Position numbers and translations under genes: made by a program. Below, piece by piece: positions 61,050 to 64,000 of a DNA stretch of 64,000 bases (positions are counted from its first letter, which is position 1; the number at the start of each line of letters is the position of its first letter). A model generated the notes under the pieces. It ran no database searches. It saw nothing but the letters and a program-made list of their open reading frames with translations, and was not told the origin of the DNA. This stretch comes from Streptomyces iranensis (GTDB taxonomy: Bacteria; Actinomycetota; Actinomycetes; Streptomycetales; Streptomycetaceae). The stretch is from NCBI RefSeq assembly GCF_017874715.1, contig NZ_JAGGLR010000001.1, positions 620,001 to 684,000 of the forward strand, in the 5' to 3' direction.

Positions 61050-64000
61050 CGTGCGGACTCCTCGGTGTGCGCGGCGGACACGCTGGTGGGGTGGAGGGGT
61101 TCGAGGACGCAGAGGACCCGCAGCATCGGGTCGCCGTCGGTCCGCAGGCGGCGTACGAGGGCGCGGCGGCGGGCGGCGGTGTCGTACACCTCCTTGCGGC
61201 GCTGCTGCTGGTTGCCGACGGCGATCAGGGCGCCCTGCTCCCAGACCTGCACCCGGTTCTCGTACGGGGCCAGGTACGAGTCGACCTGCTTGTCGTAATC
61301 GGCGCGGCGCTCGCGCAGGTGGGTCTCGGCCGCGTCCACGGCCGCGGGGACGAGTGCCTGGAGGAGATCGGGCTCGACCGGCTGAGCGCGGCCGGGCATG
61401 TCGGGGCCCACGCCGCAGGCGGCGAGGAACACCGAGTCCATGCGCCATACGCGAGGAGCGGCCTCGGCGAGGCCGGTGACGGCCATCCACTCCACGACCG
61501 TCGGCTTGCCCGCCGCGTTGGAGTAGACGCCTTGGAGGAGGTAAACCGGGCCGGTGAGGGCCGCGGGCAGGTCGGCGTCGATCCGTTTGGCCTTGTCGGC
61601 GTCTGGTCGGTAGGCGAGGACGAACGCCTCGTCGTACTTGAGCTTGGCGAGGACCTTGTCCGTCACCCAGTCGAGCACGGGGTGGATGTCGGAGACGTAG
61701 GAGACGTTGGGCCACTGGGAGGTGGGCTGGTCGGTCTTGCCCTGTTTGGCGTTGCGGGCGGCTTCCAGGCGGTCGGCGGCGTACTGCTTGTCGAACGTGA
61801 TGCGCAGCGTGCCGTCGTACTTGGGTGTAGTGAGGATCTTCTCCTGCTCCAGGTACGACTTCGGCAGCTCCCGGAAGCGGTACTGCAGGTCGTCGGGCGG
61901 AGTGAACTCGATACGGCCACCCGCCGTCTCGGGCCGCCAGTCGAGGGCCTCGCGTTCGGCCTGCGGGTAGATGAGGTCCACCGCGGCGTGGAAGTACGCC
62001 TTGGTGTCGGCGAACACGTGGGGTACGTCGGCCTCGGGCACCGGGGCCGTGCCGAGGGTAGCCGGAGCGGCCGTCGGATCGGCGAGCCGGGCGTTGGCGC
62101 CGGCGAGGAGCCCCGCGAGGACCCCGCCGGACTCCTGTTGGGACTGCTTGATGGAACGCTCGACGGTGCCGCCCTTGATGAGGTCGTAGGTGAGGCGGTC
62201 CTCTTCCTTCTTGTCGTTGTAGAGACCGGTGACGGCATCGGCGCTGCCCTCGCCGGTCTCGATCTCGTGTGCCCGAGCCTCGCGGCGCAGCAGACGGGTG
62301 CCGACGAGCCGGTCGTCGAGCGTGAGCATCTCGCCGCTCTCCTCGTCGCGCCGCCAGGGCACGTCGGCGGTGAGGGTGAGCGCGCGGAACTCGGGACTGA
62401 TGGCCTGCCCGTAGCGGTCAATGCGTCCGTTGCGCTGCTCGATGCGGATGAGGGACCAGGGCAGGTCGTAGTGGATGAGGTCGTGGCACTGGTGGTGCAG
62501 ATTGACGCCCTCGGAGGCGATGTCACCGGTGAACAGCAGCCGTACCGGCTCCTCGCGCCGGCCGAAGCGGTCGACGATCTCCCGCTGTTGCTGCTCGTTG
62601 GTGGTGTCGCCGTGCATGACCTCGACGGCGCCGTCGTACGCCTTCCAGGGACGCGTCTTGTCGGGCTTGGCCAGCTTCTTCATCGTGAAGCCGAGCCGGG
62701 CCGGGATCTCCTGGGCCAGCCAGTCCAGGGTGTGGACCCGCTCGGAGAAGACCACTACGCGGCGCTCGGAGTGCGGGCCGACGTCGAGGTCGTCCTTCAG
62801 CGTGCGGACGAGTGCGTCGAGCTTGGCGGAGTCCTGGTCGGTGAAGTCCGCGACCAGCGCCTCCAGCTCCGCGAGTGCCTTGCTCTCGGCGACGAGAGCG
62901 GCGCGCCGCTCGGGGGTGTCCGGCGCGGTCTTGGCCTTGCCCTTCGCCGTGACGCTCTTCGGGTTGTCCAGGTAGGTGCGTCGGTTGGCCAGGGAATTGC
63001 GCAGGGCGACGTGGGAGGAGAGGAACGCCTTCAGGAAGTTGTAGCCGACCAGCGGATCGGCACATACCGACGAACGGTCGGGGTCCCCCGGGGTCCAGTC
63101 GCTCGCGAGCTTCTCCAGGACGGCGACCTCCTTCCGTGTCGCCGGAACCGGCACCGGCAGGGAAGGACCGCGTTCGGCCCAGGGCTTGTCCTTGAGACCG
63201 TCACGCACCTCTCGGTCAGTCTTGGTACGCCTGATATAGAGGTGGTCGAGGTCGGCGACCTTGTAGTCCTTAGCGTCGGCGATCGCCGCCGGATCGAGCA
63301 TTTTGATCAGCTCGGCGAAGGATTCGGCGTTGCCGTTGTGCGGAGTGGCGGAGGCCAGGATCAGCGCGTCGGTCTGCTCAGCGAGGCGGAGGGCGAGACG
63401 GTTGTTACGGGTGCCCTTGTTCACGAGGTTGTGCGACTCGTCGATGACCACCGCGTCCCAGTTGATGTTCTTCAAGTGGTGGGCGTACGTCGCCGACCTG
63501 AGAGTGTCGACGGAGACGATGACACGCTTGAAGTGGGCGAACGGGTTCCGGCCTGCCGGGATTTCCTGCTGAATGCGCTGGATGCCGGTGGAGTCCAGGC
63601 GCACCAGTGGCAGGGAGAAGCGGGTCCACAGCTCGCGCTGGAACTGCTCCAGCACGTGGGCGGGCGTGACCACGAGGATGCGCTCGCCGCGCCCCCGCCG
63701 GATCAGCTCCGAGAGCGTGATGCCGATTTCCAACGTCTTGCCCAGACCGACCACGTCGGCGATCAGCAGCCGGGGCTGCGGGTTGCGCATGGACAGCGCC
63801 AGCTCGGCGGGGCGCAACTGATACTCCTGCCGGTCCATGAGGAAGGCATCGGCGAGTGCGATGCCGTGCTCGGTCTGCGGCAGCGCGGTCTTGCGGATGA
63901 CCGCCTCCAGGTAGAGGCGGGCCTTGGCGTGCTTGGAGGTGTCGTCGGGCACGAGCCGGGTCTTGCGCGGGTCGAGTACGTCGATCTGGTCCAGCCCGGA
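61046..64000 (-). CDS. SNF2/RapA-type helicase (DrmD-like), 5' end beyond the window
   Basis: The frame is open to the right edge, and the codons upstream of GTG 63952 (DQIDVLDPRKTRL) continue the family sequence, so the true start lies outside. About 984 residues are visible. Walker A is VVGLGKT, the Walker B box reads DESH (in VVIDESHNLVNKG), motif III ASATPHNG, motif V FTGDIASEGVNLHHQ and motif VI IRIEQRNGRIDRYGQ. This is a double-stranded-DNA translocase of the SNF2 group. As the gene upstream of an Eco57I-like methyltransferase it corresponds to DrmD of class 1 DISARM. Confidence 0.85.
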   Translation of the reverse strand, partial: SGLDQIDVLDPRKTRLVPDDTSKHAKARLYLEAVIRKTALPQTEHGIALADAFLMDRQEYQLRPAELALSMRNPQPRLLIADVVGLGKTLEIGITLSELIRRGRGERILVVTPAHVLEQFQRELWTRFSLPLVRLDSTGIQRIQQEIPAGRNPFAHFKRVIVSVDTLRSATYAHHLKNINWDAVVIDESHNLVNKGTRNNRLALRLAEQTDALILASATPHNGNAESFAELIKMLDPAAIADAKDYKVADLDHLYIRRTKTDREVRDGLKDKPWAERGPSLPVPVPATRKEVAVLEKLASDWTPGDPDRSSVCADPLVGYNFLKAFLSSHVALRNSLANRRTYLDNPKSVTAKGKAKTAPDTPERRAALVAESKALAELEALVADFTDQDSAKLDALVRTLKDDLDVGPHSERRVVVFSERVHTLDWLAQEIPARLGFTMKKLAKPDKTRPWKAYDGAVEVMHGDTTNEQQQREIVDRFGRREEPVRLLFTGDIASEGVNLHHQCHDLIHYDLPWSLIRIEQRNGRIDRYGQAISPEFRALTLTADVPWRRDEESGEMLTLDDRLVGTRLLRREARAHEIETGEGSADAVTGLYNDKKEEDRLTYDLIKGGTVERSIKQSQQESGGVLAGLLAGANARLADPTAAPATLGTAPVPEADVPHVFADTKAYFHAAVDLIYPQAEREALDWRPETAGGRIEFTPPDDLQYRFRELPKSYLEQEKILTTPKYDGTLRITFDKQYAADRLEAARNAKQGKTDQPTSQWPNVSYVSDIHPVLDWVTDKVLAKLKYDEAFVLAYRPDADKAKRIDADLPAALTGPVYLLQGVYSNAAGKPTVVEWMAVTGLAEAAPRVWRMDSVFLAACGVGPDMPGRAQPVEPDLLQALVPAAVDAAETHLRERRADYDKQVDSYLAPYENRVQVWEQGALIAVGNQQQRRKEVYDTAARRRALVRRLRTDGDPMLRVLCVLEPLHPTSVSAAHTEESAR

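Noticed and set aside
57696..61298. A 1200-codon open frame on the plus strand opposite the methyltransferase
   Set aside because: It is the antisense shadow of a long GC-rich gene. The minus-strand frame has the methyltransferase motifs and coupled starts; the plus frame has none.
61050..61715. Upstream extension of the methyltransferase frame to 61715
   Set aside because: It lies wholly inside the SNF2 helicase gene and is Arg/Pro-rich. The ATG at 61049 overlaps the SNF2 stop like every other junction in this operon.
1..64000. Insertion sequences, integrase or a clear attachment site
   Set aside because: I found no recombinase or transposase domain and no flanking direct repeats. The element ends probably lie outside the window.

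Overview
The DNA is very GC-rich. Its genes begin with ATG, GTG or TTG, many neighbours overlap by 4 bases (ATGA or GTGA), and the families are typical of streptomycetes: a WhiB-like protein, DUF317, DUF2637, DUF4913, and an XRE + ImmA/IrrE + MAB_1171c trio. I read it as part of a Streptomyces mobile element, either an integrative conjugative element or a large plasmid, that carries a defence island. No integrase, no complete tRNA and no element end is visible. The last gene runs off the right edge.

Layout. (1) 0.3-7.6 kb, plus strand: mating-pore genes, namely a cell-wall hydrolase (lysozyme-like + NlpC/P60), a pilin-like peptide, a VirB8-like protein, a VirB6/TrbL-like membrane protein, an SCO6880-type membrane protein and a VirB4-like ATPase. 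(2) 7.9-12.4 kb, minus strand: a hypothetical gene, a tRNA-like remnant, and a sigma-factor operon whose last gene is a kinase-like ORF containing a five-repeat type I-E-like CRISPR array in frame. (3) 12.5-25.0 kb, plus strand: accessory conjugation genes including a VirD4/TraD-like coupling ATPase, a tandem DnaB-N protein, a broken cytosine methyltransferase, a RelE-like protein, DUF317 proteins and a broken winged-helix regulator. (4) 25.3-32.7 kb, minus strand: replication and mobilisation genes (small ORF, Rep-like, DnaC-like ATPase, WhiB-like, DUF2637, regulator, MobC, relaxase). I place a candidate iteron origin inside the rep gene and a candidate oriT inside the 5' part of mobC. (5) 33.2-36.3 kb, plus strand: XRE regulator, ImmA-type protease and two membrane proteins. 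(6) 36.6-43.7 kb, minus strand: a complete pPIWI-RE three-gene island (PD-(D/E)xK nuclease, DinG-type Fe-S helicase, pPIWI-RE). (7) 44.0-46.3 kb: a broken acetyltransferase and small conserved genes. (8) 46.5-64.0 kb, minus strand: a DISARM-like operon (SNF2 helicase, Eco57I-like adenine methyltransferase, a giant DEAD/DUF1998 helicase, and a UvrD-type helicase with a RelE-like N-terminus), each gene overlapping the next by 4 bases.

How it fits together. Relaxase and MobC would nick at oriT, the VirD4-like ATPase would deliver the strand to the VirB-like pore, and the wall hydrolase would open the peptidoglycan. The Rep/DnaC pair and the iterons would support autonomous replication. The two large operons look like anti-phage or anti-plasmid cargo.

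Gene damage is uneven. Single-base frameshifts or amber stops break several genes in the 0.3-23.3 kb part and the acetyltransferase at 44 kb, whereas seven large defence genes covering about 24 kb are open throughout. This suggests selection on the defence cargo and decay, or local sequencing error, in the conjugation part.
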